A DNA stretch of 49,453 bases, taken from assembly GCA_022510725.1 (NCBI GenBank), contig JAFLSW010000016.1, positions 1-49,453 on the forward strand. The letters are read 5' to 3'. The DNA is from Lachnospiraceae bacterium (lineage in GTDB: Bacteria; Bacillota; Clostridia; Lachnospirales; Lachnospiraceae). Made by a program: the position numbers and the translations under genes. This document shows, in pieces, positions 1 to 8,260 of the stretch; position 1 is the stretch's first letter, and each line of letters starts with the position of its first letter. The notes beneath the pieces are model-generated. The model was not told the origin of the DNA. It made no database searches and saw only the letters and a list, made by a program, of their open reading frames with translations.

Positions 1-446
1 CGGGCAATGGCAACTCTTTGCTGCTGTCCGCCGGATAAAAGTGTGGTATTTTTATTTTCATACCCCTCAAGTCCGATCAGTTTCAGCATCTTCATGACTT
101 TCTGCTCGATCACATCTTTTCCCATCTTCTTGATCTTTAAGCCAAATGCAATGTTTTCATATACGCTTAAATGGGGAAACAGTGCATATTTCTGAAATAC
201 GGTATTGACTTCTCTTTCGTAGGGCGGTCTGTCATTGATCTCCTCTCCATCGAAGATCACTTGCCCTTCATCGGCATTTAAGAATCCTCCCAAAATCCGA
301 AGTAAAGTCGTCTTTCCGCATCCACTGGGACCCAAAAGAGTTACAAATTCATTTTCATAAATATCCAGATTGACCCCTTTTAAAACAACCTGATGATCAA
401 AACTCTTCACAATGTTGCGAAATTCTATCAGTTTTTTCTCTTGCAT
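1..446 (-). CDS. potA: Spermidine/putrescine-type ABC transporter ATPase PotA, partial (N-terminal part)
   Basis: This is the ATP-binding subunit of an ABC importer, most like PotA, which drives polyamine uptake at the inner face of the membrane. I translated it by hand. It starts [16 protein letters not shown] at the ATG at 444-446, preceded by GGAG, and runs off the left edge after about 148 codons. Walker A (GPSGCGKTT, about residue 40), the Q-loop ([17 protein letters not shown]) and the ABC signature ([13 protein letters not shown]) are intact. The Q-loop wording and the N-terminal phrase 'NIVKSFD' are typical of PotA rather than of sugar importers. Walker B, the H-loop and the regulatory C-terminal domain lie outside the window, as would any potBCD genes downstream. 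A consensus-like promoter lies directly upstream. Assignment to ABC importers is certain; the polyamine substrate is an inference. Confidence 0.88.
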   Translation of the reverse strand, partial: MQEKKLIEFRNIVKSFDHQVVLKGVNLDIYENEFVTLLGPSGCGKTTLLRILGGFLNADEGQVIFDGEEINDRPPYEREVNTVFQKYALFPHLSVYENIAFGLKIKKMGKDVIEQKVMKMLKLIGLEGYENKNTTLLSGGQQQRVAIA

Positions 447-488
447 CTATCAACTTCTCCTTTCACCAAACAGTAAGAAATCTATATT

Positions 489-516
489 ATTATACATATA
501 TCCGGTATAATTGCAA
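489..516 (-). promoter_or_regulatory. Sigma-A-type promoter of potA
   Basis: On the minus strand TTGCAA (511-516) is followed after 16 bp by TATAAT (489-494), 43 bp before the potA start codon. It lies just past the ppdK terminator, so potA appears to be an independent transcription unit. Confidence 0.7.
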
Positions 517-523
517 TAGCCTG

Positions 524-556
524 AATAAAAAAAGGGAAGCTCATCGCTTCCCTTTT
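524..556 (-). terminator. Rho-independent terminator of ppdK
   Basis: Read on the minus strand, AAAAGGGAAGC, loop GATGA, GCTTCCCTTTT forms a perfect 11-bp stem that runs into a T-rich tract (TTTTTTTATT). It begins about 40 bp after the ppdK stop codon and separates ppdK from potA. Confidence 0.9.
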
Positions 557-597
557 GCGTATTACAGATTGATTTTTCAATTCGTAACCTGCATTGC

Positions 598-3255
598 TTA
601 TTTCTTATCATTGATCGCTGCCTGTGCTGCTGCCAGCCTTGCAATAGGAACCCTGTAAGGGGAGCAGGACACATAGGTAAGACCGATCTTGTGGCAGAAC
701 TCCACGCTGCTGGGATCGCCGCCGTGCTCGCCGCAGATACCAAGCTTGATGCCCGGTCTGGTTGAGCGTCCTTTTTCTGCAGCCATCTGAACAAGCTGTC
801 CTACACCGTTTTGATCCAGTCTTGCAAAAGGATCGGATTCGTAGATCTTGTTGCGGTAATAATCGCCTAAGAACTTACCTGCATCATCTCTGGAGAAACC
901 AAAGGTCATCTGAGTAAGGTCATTGGTACCGAAGGAGAAGAACTCTGCTTCCTGTGCGATCTCATTTGCCAAAAGGGCTGCACGGGGAATCTCGATCATG
1001 GTACCGATGTGATACTCGATATCGGAATCCTTTTCTCTCTTAACCTGCTCTGCTACTTCCACAACTACATCTTTTACAAACTTCAATTCCTTCTTTTCGC
1101 CTACCAGAGGGATCATGATCTCAGGAACGATATCATAGCCTTTTTCCTGTTTTACCTCGATGGCGGCTTCCATTACGGCACGAGTCTGCATCTTAGCGAT
1201 CTCCGGATAGGTAACTGCCAGTCGGCACCCTCTGTGACCCATCATGGGGTTGAACTCATGAAGGGAATCGCAGATCTCCTGTACGCTTTCAGCACTCATC
1301 AGCATCTCTACTGCCAGGTCATCAATGTCGCCTTGCTCAGTAGGAACAAATTCATGAAGAGGCGGATCTAAGAAACGGATGGTAACCGGTCTGCCTTCCA
1401 TAACCTCATATAATGCTTTAAAGTCACCTTTCTGGAAAGGAATCAACGCATTTAATGCTTTTTCTCTCTGCTCTAAGGTCCTGGATAAGATCATCTGACG
1501 GATCTTGGGAATCCTGTCGGGTTCAAAGAACATATGCTCTGTACGGCAGAGACCAATACCTTCTGCACCGTATTTTACAGCATTGGCTGCATCCTGAGGT
1601 GTATCTGCATTGGTGCGCACCTGTAAGGTACGATACTTGTCCGCCCATTCCATGATCCTGCCGAAGTTGCCGGTAACGCTGGCTTCTTCGGTCTTAATAT
1701 CTCCTAAGTAGATATTGCCGGTGGAACCGTCTAAGGAGATATAATCTCCCTGTCTGATCACATTGCCTGCCAGCTCAAATACCTTTTCTTCTTCATTAAT
1801 AGCGATCTCGCCACAACCGGATACGCAGGCCGTTCCCATACCTCTTGCTACAACCGCAGCATGGCTTGTCATACCGCCGCGAACCGTCAAGATACCTTCT
1901 GCAGCATGCATACCTTCGATATCTTCGGGAGAAGTCTCCAGACGAACCAAAATCACTCTCTCACCGTTTTTCTCATGGGCATCCTTTGCTTCCTCAGCAG
2001 AGAAATAAACCTTACCTGCTGCCGCTCCGGGAGATGCGGGAAGACCATGTCCGATCACTTTGCCGTTCTTTAATGCTTCTGCATTAAAGGTAGGATGAAG
2101 CAGCTGATCTAAGGATTTGGCCTCGATACGGAGCACTGCCTCTTCCGGTGTGATCTTGCCTTCATCTACCAGATCGCAGGCGATCTGCAAAGCTGCCTGT
2201 GCGGTACGCTTACCGTTTCTGGTCTGAAGGAAGTATAACTTCTTGTCCTCAATGGTAAACTCCATATCCTGCATGTCGCGATAATGCTCTTCCAGCTTAT
2301 TGGCAATATCCATAAACTGTTTGTAGCAATCCGGCATATCCTGCTCCAGTCTGGTAATAGGCTGAGGTGTACGAACACCTGCAACCACATCCTCGCCCTG
2401 AGCATTGATCAGGTACTCTCCATAGATACCCTTTGCACCTGTGGAAGGATTACGGGTAAAGGCAACACCTGTTCCGGAGGTATCGCCCATGTTACCGAAT
2501 ACCATGGCTTGTACATTTACTGCGGTACCCCAATCGCCGGGAATGTCATTCATCCTTCTGTATACGATGGCACGCTCGTTATCCCAGGAACGGAATACTG
2601 CTTTTACTGCTTCCATCAACTGAACCTTGGGCTCCTGAGGGAACTCAGAACCCATGGCATCTTTGTAGATGCCTTTAAAAATACCAATGATCTCTTTCAG
2701 ATCGTCTGCAGTCAGGTCGGTATCAAATACCGGCTCATTCTCGCCTCTGCCAAGAGATGCTCTCTTCTTATCTTTTACCTCATCCAGCACTCTCTCAAAA
2801 TGGGATTTGGGAACCTCCATTACCACATCAGAGAACATCTGGATAAATCTTCTGTAGGAATCGTACGCAAATCTCTGGTTTCCGGTCTTTTTAGCAAAAC
2901 CTTCCACTGCCACATCATTTAAACCTAAGTTTAAGATGGTATCCATCATACCCGGCATGGATGCTCTCGCACCGGAACGAACGGATACAAGCAAGGGATT
3001 TTCCGTATCACCGAATTTCTTGCCCTGCTTTTGCTCTAATTTAGCAAGGGCATCAAAAATCTGGTTTTGGATTTCCTCCGGGATGGTCTTTCCGCTGTTG
3101 TAGTATTCCGTACAAGCTTCCGTCGTAACGGTAAAGCCCTGGGGAATCGGAAGTCCCAGATTCGTCATTTCTGCCAGGTTAGCGCCTTTTCCTCCTAACA
3201 GGTTGCGCATATCGGCGTTTCCTTCTTCAAATAAGTAGACCCATTTGTTAGACAT
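598..3255 (-). CDS. ppdK: Pyruvate, phosphate dikinase
   Basis: This cytosolic enzyme interconverts pyruvate + ATP + Pi and PEP + AMP + PPi. In anaerobic Clostridia it serves glycolysis with PPi or gluconeogenesis. The 885-residue length fits the family (about 875-890). The N-terminal ATP-grasp region begins with the typical phrase GGKGANLAEM. The swivelling phosphohistidine domain has GGMTSHAAVVARG with the catalytic histidine near residue 465. The C-terminal TIM barrel has the PEP-site motif GICGEHGGDP, with the conserved cysteine, near the end. The start ATG is preceded by AAGGGGGT at good spacing. It is monocistronic: a terminator lies downstream and the LCP gene upstream is 150 bp away. 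No regulatory fusion or frameshift is seen. The call is very secure. Confidence 0.97.
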   Translation of the reverse strand: MSNKWVYLFEEGNADMRNLLGGKGANLAEMTNLGLPIPQGFTVTTEACTEYYNSGKTIPEEIQNQIFDALAKLEQKQGKKFGDTENPLLVSVRSGARASMPGMMDTILNLGLNDVAVEGFAKKTGNQRFAYDSYRRFIQMFSDVVMEVPKSHFERVLDEVKDKKRASLGRGENEPVFDTDLTADDLKEIIGIFKGIYKDAMGSEFPQEPKVQLMEAVKAVFRSWDNERAIVYRRMNDIPGDWGTAVNVQAMVFGNMGDTSGTGVAFTRNPSTGAKGIYGEYLINAQGEDVVAGVRTPQPITRLEQDMPDCYKQFMDIANKLEEHYRDMQDMEFTIEDKKLYFLQTRNGKRTAQAALQIACDLVDEGKITPEEAVLRIEAKSLDQLLHPTFNAEALKNGKVIGHGLPASPGAAAGKVYFSAEEAKDAHEKNGERVILVRLETSPEDIEGMHAAEGILTVRGGMTSHAAVVARGMGTACVSGCGEIAINEEEKVFELAGNVIRQGDYISLDGSTGNIYLGDIKTEEASVTGNFGRIMEWADKYRTLQVRTNADTPQDAANAVKYGAEGIGLCRTEHMFFEPDRIPKIRQMILSRTLEQREKALNALIPFQKGDFKALYEVMEGRPVTIRFLDPPLHEFVPTEQGDIDDLAVEMLMSAESVQEICDSLHEFNPMMGHRGCRLAVTYPEIAKMQTRAVMEAAIEVKQEKGYDIVPEIMIPLVGEKKELKFVKDVVVEVAEQVKREKDSDIEYHIGTMIEIPRAALLANEIAQEAEFFSFGTNDLTQMTFGFSRDDAGKFLGDYYRNKIYESDPFARLDQNGVGQLVQMAAEKGRSTRPGIKLGICGEHGGDPSSVEFCHKIGLTYVSCSPYRVPIARLAAAQAAINDKK

Positions 3256-3297
3256 TAACTAACCCCCTTAGAATATTTTGTGTTACGCACTATTTAT

Positions 3298-3306
3298 AGT
3301 ATAACA
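3298..3306 (-). promoter_or_regulatory. Extended -10 promoter candidate of ppdK
   Basis: On the minus strand TGTTATACT (an extended -10, TGnTATACT) lies about 43 bp before the ppdK start. No good -35 box is seen at 16-18 bp, so this is tentative. Confidence 0.4.
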
Positions 3307-3406
3307 TTTATCCCGCCAATCCGTATACAAAAAATATGTAAGTTTCCTCTAAATGGTGTAGAAAATTTTCTTTTATTTTTGTGCTCTTTTACCAATTTTT
3401 CCATTT

Positions 3407-4480
3407 TTAACCATTTTTTCGAGGATATTTTATCCCAAAAACGGCAGCCGGAATATATTCGTCCTGCTTATAGATATCCCGTTTCATCATTCTGATATTT
3501 TCTTCCAGATCAATTCCCAATACTGCCATCCCTTCTATCCGCCTGAAGGAATAGGTCCCATCATAGGGAATCCTGTGCTCTACCAGGGCATATTTTTTAT
3601 AGGTATTCATATTCAGCATCAGGGATATGACTTCCCCTTCCGTTAGGTCTGTTGTCACTTCCGGCAGAAGCACCTCTAACAGTTCATTCATTTCTGTCAG
3701 ATTACATTCCTTGATCTTGTAAAAAATCTGTTCTAATACCCGACGCTGTCTTTTCGTTCTTTCAAAATCCGCATCGCCCACATACCGGATGCGGGAATAT
3801 GCCAGGGCCTGCTTTCCGTTCAAAAGATACATACCGCCTTCTGACAGGCAGTCCGTGTCCTTAAAATTTACCAGCAGAAAATTCAAGTCATTGATATACC
3901 CGTTCATGGTCTCCACTTCTTCATCCTTTACTTCTATTTCCACACCGCCCAGCTTATCCACAATATCGATAAATACAAAGAAATCTACCGAAACATATCT
4001 GTTTATTTTGATCCTGAAATTTTGTTCAATGGTTTTCACCAGCAGTTCTTCCCCTCCATAAGCATAAGCCGCATTGATCCGGTTGCTGCCATGTCCGGGG
4101 ATTTCCACATAAATATCCCGCATAATAGAGGTAGCGATCAATTCTTTGCTGTCCCTGTTAATAGAAAGTAAGATCATGGAATCCGAACGCTTTCCGCCCA
4201 CTCCTTCTCTTTCGTCATAACCGATGAGCAGAATATTAAATACCCGTTCATCTCCAAACAGTTCCATCGTTTCCGTTTCAAGCGCATCTTCTGTTTGTTC
4301 CTGCTTTTCTTCGTTTTGGGATACGCTTATCCATTCTGTTTCTCTTTTGCTGTTAACTGTATTCATCTTAATATAATAGGAATGCAGGGTAAAATAAACA
4401 GACAGACAAAGAAGCAGGATCATTCCCAGAATCCCTGCCAATATCTTACAGATCAATTTTCCTTTTTGCTTATCCTTCAT
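3407..4480 (-). CDS. LytR-CpsA-Psr (LCP) family membrane protein
   Basis: LCP proteins are membrane-anchored phosphotransferases that attach undecaprenyl-linked glycopolymers (teichoic acid, capsule) to peptidoglycan on the outer face. A short cytoplasmic N-terminus and one membrane segment (about residues 10-32) precede an extracellular LCP domain. The domain begins at FNILLIGYDER and shows RSDSMILLSINRD, the arginine/aspartate pattern that binds the lipid pyrophosphate. SIMRDIYVEIPGHGSNRINA and ALAYSRIRYVGDADFERTKR are also typical. At 357 residues it is a minimal LCP without a C-terminal LytR_C domain. The start has GGAG seven bases upstream. It follows the terminator of the surface-protein gene by about 80 bp, so it may have its own promoter, although I found none convincing. 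It is a paralogue of the LCP gene at 5388-6443. The polymer it ligates cannot be told from sequence. Confidence 0.93.
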   Translation of the reverse strand: MKDKQKGKLICKILAGILGMILLLCLSVYFTLHSYYIKMNTVNSKRETEWISVSQNEEKQEQTEDALETETMELFGDERVFNILLIGYDEREGVGGKRSDSMILLSINRDSKELIATSIMRDIYVEIPGHGSNRINAAYAYGGEELLVKTIEQNFRIKINRYVSVDFFVFIDIVDKLGGVEIEVKDEEVETMNGYINDLNFLLVNFKDTDCLSEGGMYLLNGKQALAYSRIRYVGDADFERTKRQRRVLEQIFYKIKECNLTEMNELLEVLLPEVTTDLTEGEVISLMLNMNTYKKYALVEHRIPYDGTYSFRRIEGMAVLGIDLEENIRMMKRDIYKQDEYIPAAVFGIKYPRKNG

Positions 4481-4557
4481 TTCTCAGCTCCTTGTTTTTT
4501 CTCGCACAAACTTAGGATTCCCAGTCATGAAGATTCGCATACAAAAAATTTTTTATT

Positions 4558-4591
4558 CCAAAAAGACACGCGCCCCTTAAAAAGGAGCGCG
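4558..4591 (-). terminator. Rho-independent terminator after the surface-protein gene
   Basis: Minus-strand RNA folds as CGCGCUCCUU, a three-base loop, and AAGGGGCGCG (10 bp with one U-G wobble), followed by TGTCTTTTT. The wobble becomes a C-A mismatch on the other strand, so the hairpin is suited to the minus strand. It ends the sortase-LCP-surface protein transcript. Confidence 0.85.
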
Positions 4592-4671
4592 CTTGTGCCA
4601 CATGTTCTTAGAATCTTAACTAGTTATTTTTCTAAAACATTTTTTATTCAAAAATTTTTCTTATTCGATGA

Positions 4672-5313
4672 TTAGCTGAGTTTTGCTTTTCTGCCAAATA
4701 CAGCAACACCTGCCAGGCATACTAATGCAACGCCTGCTACCATCATGATGATGTCGTAGGTCTTAGGTGCAGTACCGTTCACTACAACAGCAACAGGTGA
4801 ATAAGAAGATAAGGTAAAGGTAACGGAACCGTTGGATACATTGCTGGGCTTAATAGCCTCCCAGGATCCGTCCTTTTTCTGATGTAAAATGGTTACATTC
4901 TGACCAGCTGCAACATTACAGGTTAATGTAAAGCTAGCTTTACCGGTTCCTTCAGGAACAACTAAGTCAACAACAGTAGCAATCGTAGCATTGTTGCCTA
5001 CTACAGCCTTAGCCTGTGCTACAGCAGCTCTTGCAACATCTGCGGATACAGGAGCAATCGTTGCGTCCACACCGGAAGCAGATGTAACCTTTGTAGTGCT
5101 TGCAAAGCTTGCTAAGGTTCCAGCATCAAGTGTCTGTGTACCGATGGTAAGAGTTGCATCGGGTGCTGCAGGAGCGGGAGCAGGATCAGCTGCTTCATTA
5201 GTATTCTCTTCAACAACATCCTGACTATTAGGGCTTTCTGCTGCGAATACATTGATACTCATAGCAAACATAAGCACCATTGCGCATACCAGCGCAAATA
5301 CTCTCTTCTTCAT
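4672..5313 (-). CDS. Secreted surface protein with non-canonical sortase signal APKTYD
   Basis: I do not recognise a named family. The 213-residue product has a clear signal peptide (MKKR, hydrophobic core, cleavage near NVFA-AES at residue 24-25). An Ala/Pro/Glu-rich linker (PAPAPAAPDA, about residues 44-53) follows. A compact Ala/Val/Thr-rich domain (about 55-178) ends in a beta-rich stretch (TILHQKKDGSWEAIKPS). The tail is a cell-wall sorting signal: APKTYD (182-187), a hydrophobic segment of about 20 residues and GRKAKLS. APKTYD resembles the SPKTG/NPQTN signals of class B sortases, with Tyr in place of Gly. A class B sortase gene lies two genes upstream in the same operon, so this is its likely substrate. 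AAAGGAGGAG precedes the start. A terminator follows. It may be a pilin-like or adhesin-type surface protein; the function is unknown. Confidence 0.8.
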   Translation of the reverse strand: MKKRVFALVCAMVLMFAMSINVFAAESPNSQDVVEENTNEAADPAPAPAAPDATLTIGTQTLDAGTLASFASTTKVTSASGVDATIAPVSADVARAAVAQAKAVVGNNATIATVVDLVVPEGTGKASFTLTCNVAAGQNVTILHQKKDGSWEAIKPSNVSNGSVTFTLSSYSPVAVVVNGTAPKTYDIIMMVAGVALVCLAGVAVFGRKAKLS

Positions 5314-5362
5314 AACAGTTATCTCCTCCTTTCTTCACAAATACATGCGGCATATTTATATC

Positions 5363-5379
5363 AACAGACATGGTCTGTT
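5363..5379. repeat. Short perfect inverted repeat between LCP and surface-protein genes
   Basis: AACAGAC, three bases, GTCTGTT forms a perfect 7-bp dyad in the 75-bp gap between the LCP stop and the surface-protein start. No U-tract follows on the minus strand, so it is not a classical terminator. An RNA-processing or mRNA-stability hairpin would suit a highly expressed last gene. Function is unproven. Confidence 0.5.
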
Positions 5380-5387
5380 AATACCTG

Positions 5388-6443
5388 TCATTGCGCGTCC
5401 ATGTCTACCTCTACATAGAACACATTCAGCATCAGTTCCTGAAGAGCCTCCATATCCGGATAGAACTCTTCATGTTTTTCTCCCATAATGGTCTCGCCCT
5501 GCAGGGTATAGATCTCCCCATCAAAGGTATAATCCAACAGTTCACCTGCCAGATAGGCAATTTCATCCAAAGTAATGTCTGTTACCATATAGGGTTCCAA
5601 GGATTTATATAAGGTGAGCGGTAAAGTAATATCCTTCTTTACAGCGATCTTTGCCTGATCTATGTATCCTGTCACATATTGTTTTTGTCTGGCAAGACGG
5701 CCCAGATTACTTTCATGTATGGTGATATCACGCCATTTCACATACCAGAACGCATCTTCTCCCATCAAAGTATGTCTGGTACCTTCCTCCCAATCGGGAT
5801 TGATCTTCGTCAGATCCTCCAGTACCGTTACTTCCACGCCGCCCACTGCGTCATTTAATTGGGCGATCGACTCCATATTGATGGCAACATATCCATGAAT
5901 GGGCAGATCAAAAAACAACCTGGAAACTGCCTCTTTTGTCAATTCACAACTGATCTCCCTGCCGTCGCCAAAGCCATGCTGTGTGGCTATCTGCGCCGTA
6001 ACATAGCTTGATTCTCCTTCTCCTGCCAGGTTATACATATCCACATCCGTCATGGTATCCCTGTTAATGGCGATCAGCCTGACTTCTTTGGTGCTTCTGT
6101 CCGCCACGATCAAGATCAGGGAGTCAGACTGGCCTCCGCTGTAAGCATTGGGGTTGTCCTCCACTTCGCCTTCTTTATCAATGCCCATGAACAAAAAAGT
6201 CATGATCTGGTCGTTATATTCATAAACCTTGCCATTGTATCTGACCCAACCCTCTTTCCAGACTACATCCTCATCCTGAGGCTCAGAGTCTCCAAGCAGC
6301 AATTTAGGCATGGCACCCTTTGTCTCACTGACAAGCCGGTTCTTTCCCACTGCCCTGACAGCAAAAACAGAGCCGGTAAAAAGAACAAGAACGCCTATTA
6401 CAACTGCCGCCCAGGCAAGTATCATATTACGAATCCGTTTCAT
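5388..6443 (-). CDS. LCP family protein (second copy, in the sortase operon)
   Basis: This is a membrane-anchored LCP phosphotransferase of 351 residues. One N-terminal membrane helix (about 8-30) is followed by a stalk containing VVWKEGWVRYNGKVYEYND. The LCP core starts at TFLFMGIDKEG. SGGQSDSLILIVADRSTKEV and IAINRDTMTDVD carry the conserved Asp/Arg positions for the pyrophosphate head group. The core is more divergent than in the LCP at 3407-4480: the usual 'RxNAAYxxGG' reads YVTAQIATQHGFGDG, the form common in Clostridia LCPs that lie next to sortases. Its start overlaps the end of the sortase gene by 17 bp, so the two are translationally coupled. Ligation of a glycopolymer to the wall or to a surface protein is the likely role; the substrate is unknown. 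Confidence 0.9.
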   Translation of the reverse strand: MKRIRNMILAWAAVVIGVLVLFTGSVFAVRAVGKNRLVSETKGAMPKLLLGDSEPQDEDVVWKEGWVRYNGKVYEYNDQIMTFLFMGIDKEGEVEDNPNAYSGGQSDSLILIVADRSTKEVRLIAINRDTMTDVDMYNLAGEGESSYVTAQIATQHGFGDGREISCELTKEAVSRLFFDLPIHGYVAINMESIAQLNDAVGGVEVTVLEDLTKINPDWEEGTRHTLMGEDAFWYVKWRDITIHESNLGRLARQKQYVTGYIDQAKIAVKKDITLPLTLYKSLEPYMVTDITLDEIAYLAGELLDYTFDGEIYTLQGETIMGEKHEEFYPDMEALQELMLNVFYVEVDMDAQ

Positions 6444-7284
6444 GCAACTCTCCTTCTGCTACTAAAACCGCCTGCACCAAATACCGTTTGGTTGGCTTGT
6501 TACCGATACAGGTAGCCAGGGTAATGATCCTGTCGGAAGCATCCAGTTCCACCGAAGTATCAAAGTTATTCCCCAGGCCTTTCCAATCAAATATTCCGTT
6601 TAAGTACGCCTCAAAGCTTTCTTCGCTTTCCAGATCGAATCCGATCAGCAAATGCACATCAGAAAACTCATAGGCAGCAAATATCTGATATACTCTTATC
6701 ACATCAGGCGAATAAATATAAACATAGGGATGTTCTTTAAAAAATTCCGGATCTTCATAATAATGAAGATTGGCAAACATGGTGCCGTTCTTCATATTAT
6801 GTCCATAAAGAACTGTATTGGGATCGTCCCAATCTTTAGAATTGTAGAACTCCGTATAGATACATCCCGGATATCCTTTTGTGCCGTCTATGTTATAATC
6901 CAGATAATAATAAGGGTCTTCCGGATGCTGAAGCACCGGATAATCTATTTTGGTGCCGGGCACAATGATCCAGGCATAAATATCCTGATTCTGCTCTTCC
7001 TGTAGGCTGGCAAAATCAATTTCCCGGTCCGGCACATCAAAGCCATCCAGTCCGGGATACCCCTCTTCTTCCACAATTTCCGGCTCAGGCTCCGGTTCTT
7101 CCACCGGCACCGGCTCTTCCACTTCTTCTACAGGTTCTTGTACATACTCTTCTTTTATTTCATCAAGATCCGTTTCTGCCTTCTTGGTATCGTTTACATA
7201 TTTCACGATCCAGCACACACACAGGATCAATCCTACCAAGCATATAAGCGCACATACGGTAAATATTTTTTTCTTTGTACTCAT
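6427..7284 (-). CDS. srtB: Class B sortase
   Basis: This is a membrane-bound transpeptidase that cleaves a C-terminal sorting signal and attaches the protein to the wall. It has one N-terminal membrane helix (about residues 7-27). A long acidic Pro/Glu linker (about 40-75, VEEPVPVEEPEPEPE) spaces the catalytic domain from the membrane. Catalytic residues are His162 (TVLYGHNMKNGTMF), Cys259 (ITLATCIG) and Arg267 (KPTKRYLVQ). The insertion and YYLDYNIDG segment are typical of class B. I chose the ATG at 7284 (MSTKKK) because GGAGGA lies 7 bases upstream; an in-frame TTG at 7311 has no such site. It is first in the operon srtB-LCP-surface protein. The likely substrate is the APKTYD protein at 4672-5313. 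Confidence 0.93.
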   Translation of the reverse strand: MSTKKKIFTVCALICLVGLILCVCWIVKYVNDTKKAETDLDEIKEEYVQEPVEEVEEPVPVEEPEPEPEIVEEEGYPGLDGFDVPDREIDFASLQEEQNQDIYAWIIVPGTKIDYPVLQHPEDPYYYLDYNIDGTKGYPGCIYTEFYNSKDWDDPNTVLYGHNMKNGTMFANLHYYEDPEFFKEHPYVYIYSPDVIRVYQIFAAYEFSDVHLLIGFDLESEESFEAYLNGIFDWKGLGNNFDTSVELDASDRIITLATCIGNKPTKRYLVQAVLVAEGELHETDS

Positions 7285-7343
7285 AACTTGTCCTCCGAAA
7301 GACAAGGTCAAAGGATCAAATTCCTAACCCACATACATAATCT

Positions 7344-7375
7344 GAAATATTATAATACAATATTCCAAATATTTC
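7344..7375. promoter_or_regulatory. Inverted repeat overlapping the sortase promoter
   Basis: GAAATATT (7344-7351) and AATATTTC (7368-7375) form a perfect 8-bp dyad with 16 bp between arms. One arm covers part of the -35 box and the other part of the -10 box of the srtB promoter. It could be an operator, though AT-rich DNA makes chance dyads more likely. Confidence 0.4.
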
Positions 7376-7377
7376 AA
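7349..7377 (-). promoter_or_regulatory. Sigma-A promoter of the srtB operon
   Basis: On the minus strand TTGAAA (7372-7377), 17 bp, TATAAT (7349-7354), about 65 bp before the srtB ATG. Box sequence and spacing are near consensus. Confidence 0.85.
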
Positions 7378-7435
7378 TCGTCTAACATAATATAAATTAC
7401 ACATTTATTGAAACAAAAACCACTAAAAATGCCAA

Positions 7436-7474
7436 AACCCGTAACAGTCTCTTTCCATTACGGGTTATTTTTTA
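7436..7474 (-). terminator. Terminator after the nrdR operon
   Basis: AACCCGTAA / TTACGGGTT (7436-7444 and 7458-7466) form a perfect 9-bp stem with a 13-base loop, 9 bp beyond the stop codon of the small membrane-protein gene. The minus-strand tail (TTGGCATTTTT) is only moderately U-rich. The plus-strand tail (ATTTTTTATT) is better, but no plus-strand gene lies upstream. Confidence 0.7.
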
Positions 7475-7475
7475 T

Positions 7476-7757
7476 TCAATCCCTGCTCTTCATAACAATG
7501 CTGTTATGCTTAGCCACCAGGATCATACGGATAATGATCGTGATCAGCACAACAAATATGGCAATTCCCAATATGTAATAGGAATATGCCTCAAAATAGA
7601 TCAGCCACTGTGCATCCGCCGCAACTTTTCTGCCATAAAAGATGATCAGCACATCGATCAGGGCAGGAAATATGATCGCCAGTCTTAAGTTGGTTAAAAA
7701 CCTGATCTTTTTATCCACTTTTTGCAGCTGCGCTTTTTGCTCTTCCGTCATTGCCAT
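7476..7757 (-). CDS. Small two-helix membrane protein, unknown function
   Basis: I do not recognise a family. The 93-residue product has a charged N-terminus (MAMTEEQKAQLQKVDKKIR) and two predicted membrane helices (about residues 24-42 and 57-82). It ends in a short basic tail (AKHNSIVMKSRD), so both ends are probably cytoplasmic. It starts 13 bp after the nrdR stop and is followed by a terminator, so it is co-transcribed with nrdR. The start is not certain: a second ATG lies two codons downstream and the upstream GGCGG is a weak ribosome site. Nothing in the sequence links it to ribonucleotide reduction beyond its position. Confidence 0.75.
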   Translation of the reverse strand: MAMTEEQKAQLQKVDKKIRFLTNLRLAIIFPALIDVLIIFYGRKVAADAQWLIYFEAYSYYILGIAIFVVLITIIIRMILVAKHNSIVMKSRD

Positions 7758-7770
7758 ATCACATTACCGC

Positions 7771-8223
7771 CTATTTATCCAATACCTTTTTTAACTCATC
7801 CATAAAAGTATTCACATCTTTAAATTCACGATATACGGAAGCAAACCTAACATAGGCAACCGCATCCAGATCCTTTAGCTTTGACATGACCAATTCACCG
7901 ATCCTGTTGGAAGGAAGTTCCTTTTCCTCCATATTGAAAATTTGTGTCTCTACATCTTCGATCAGCTGGGTGATCTGATTGGCGCTTACCGGCCTTTTGT
8001 GACAGGCACGAAGCACACCTGCCTCAATCTTGCCTCTGTCGTAGGTTTCCCTGTTATTATCTTTCTTAATGATGATCAGCGGAATAGTCTCTACCTTCTC
8101 GTAAGTAGTAAAACGCTTATCGCATTCGTCGCAGACACGGCGCCGTCTGATGGAATTATTATCCTCCGCCGGTCTGGAATCAATTACTCTGGTATTTTCA
8201 TGACCACAAAAAGGACACTTCAT
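7771..8223 (-). CDS. nrdR: Transcriptional repressor NrdR
   Basis: NrdR represses ribonucleotide reductase genes when its ATP-cone senses high dATP/ATP. The zinc ribbon is complete: Cys3, Cys6, Cys31 and Cys34 (MKCPFCGHE and RVCDECDKRF). SIRRRRVC is the conserved basic DNA-binding stretch. The ATP-cone domain (about residues 48-140) has IIIKKDNNRETYDRGKIEAG and VAYVRFASVYREF, both diagnostic. The 150-residue length is standard. It has a consensus promoter about 75 bp upstream, flanked by inverted repeats that could be its own binding sites, and it shares a transcript with a small membrane protein. No nrd structural gene is in the window. Confidence 0.97.
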   Translation of the reverse strand: MKCPFCGHENTRVIDSRPAEDNNSIRRRRVCDECDKRFTTYEKVETIPLIIIKKDNNRETYDRGKIEAGVLRACHKRPVSANQITQLIEDVETQIFNMEEKELPSNRIGELVMSKLKDLDAVAYVRFASVYREFKDVNTFMDELKKVLDK

Positions 8224-8260
8224 ATCGTACTCCCCTCATCCTCTCTTCATACTATGTCAA

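Noticed and set aside
450-794. Minus-strand open frame reading through the ppdK terminator and the potA promoter
   Set aside because: It is out of frame with ppdK over its 3' end and contains the terminator hairpin.
2284-2922. 212-codon open frame on the plus strand inside ppdK
   Set aside because: It is antisense to the highly conserved ppdK frame, has no ribosome site and encodes a cysteine/histidine-rich composition typical of a shadow frame.
7064-7160. Acidic Pro/Glu repeat in the sortase as a separate repeat element
   Set aside because: It is a normal membrane-to-domain linker and shows no exact nucleotide tandem repeat.
7285-7311. TTG start extending the sortase by 9 residues
   Set aside because: The GGAGGA ribosome site lies within this extension and positions the ATG at 7284 exactly.
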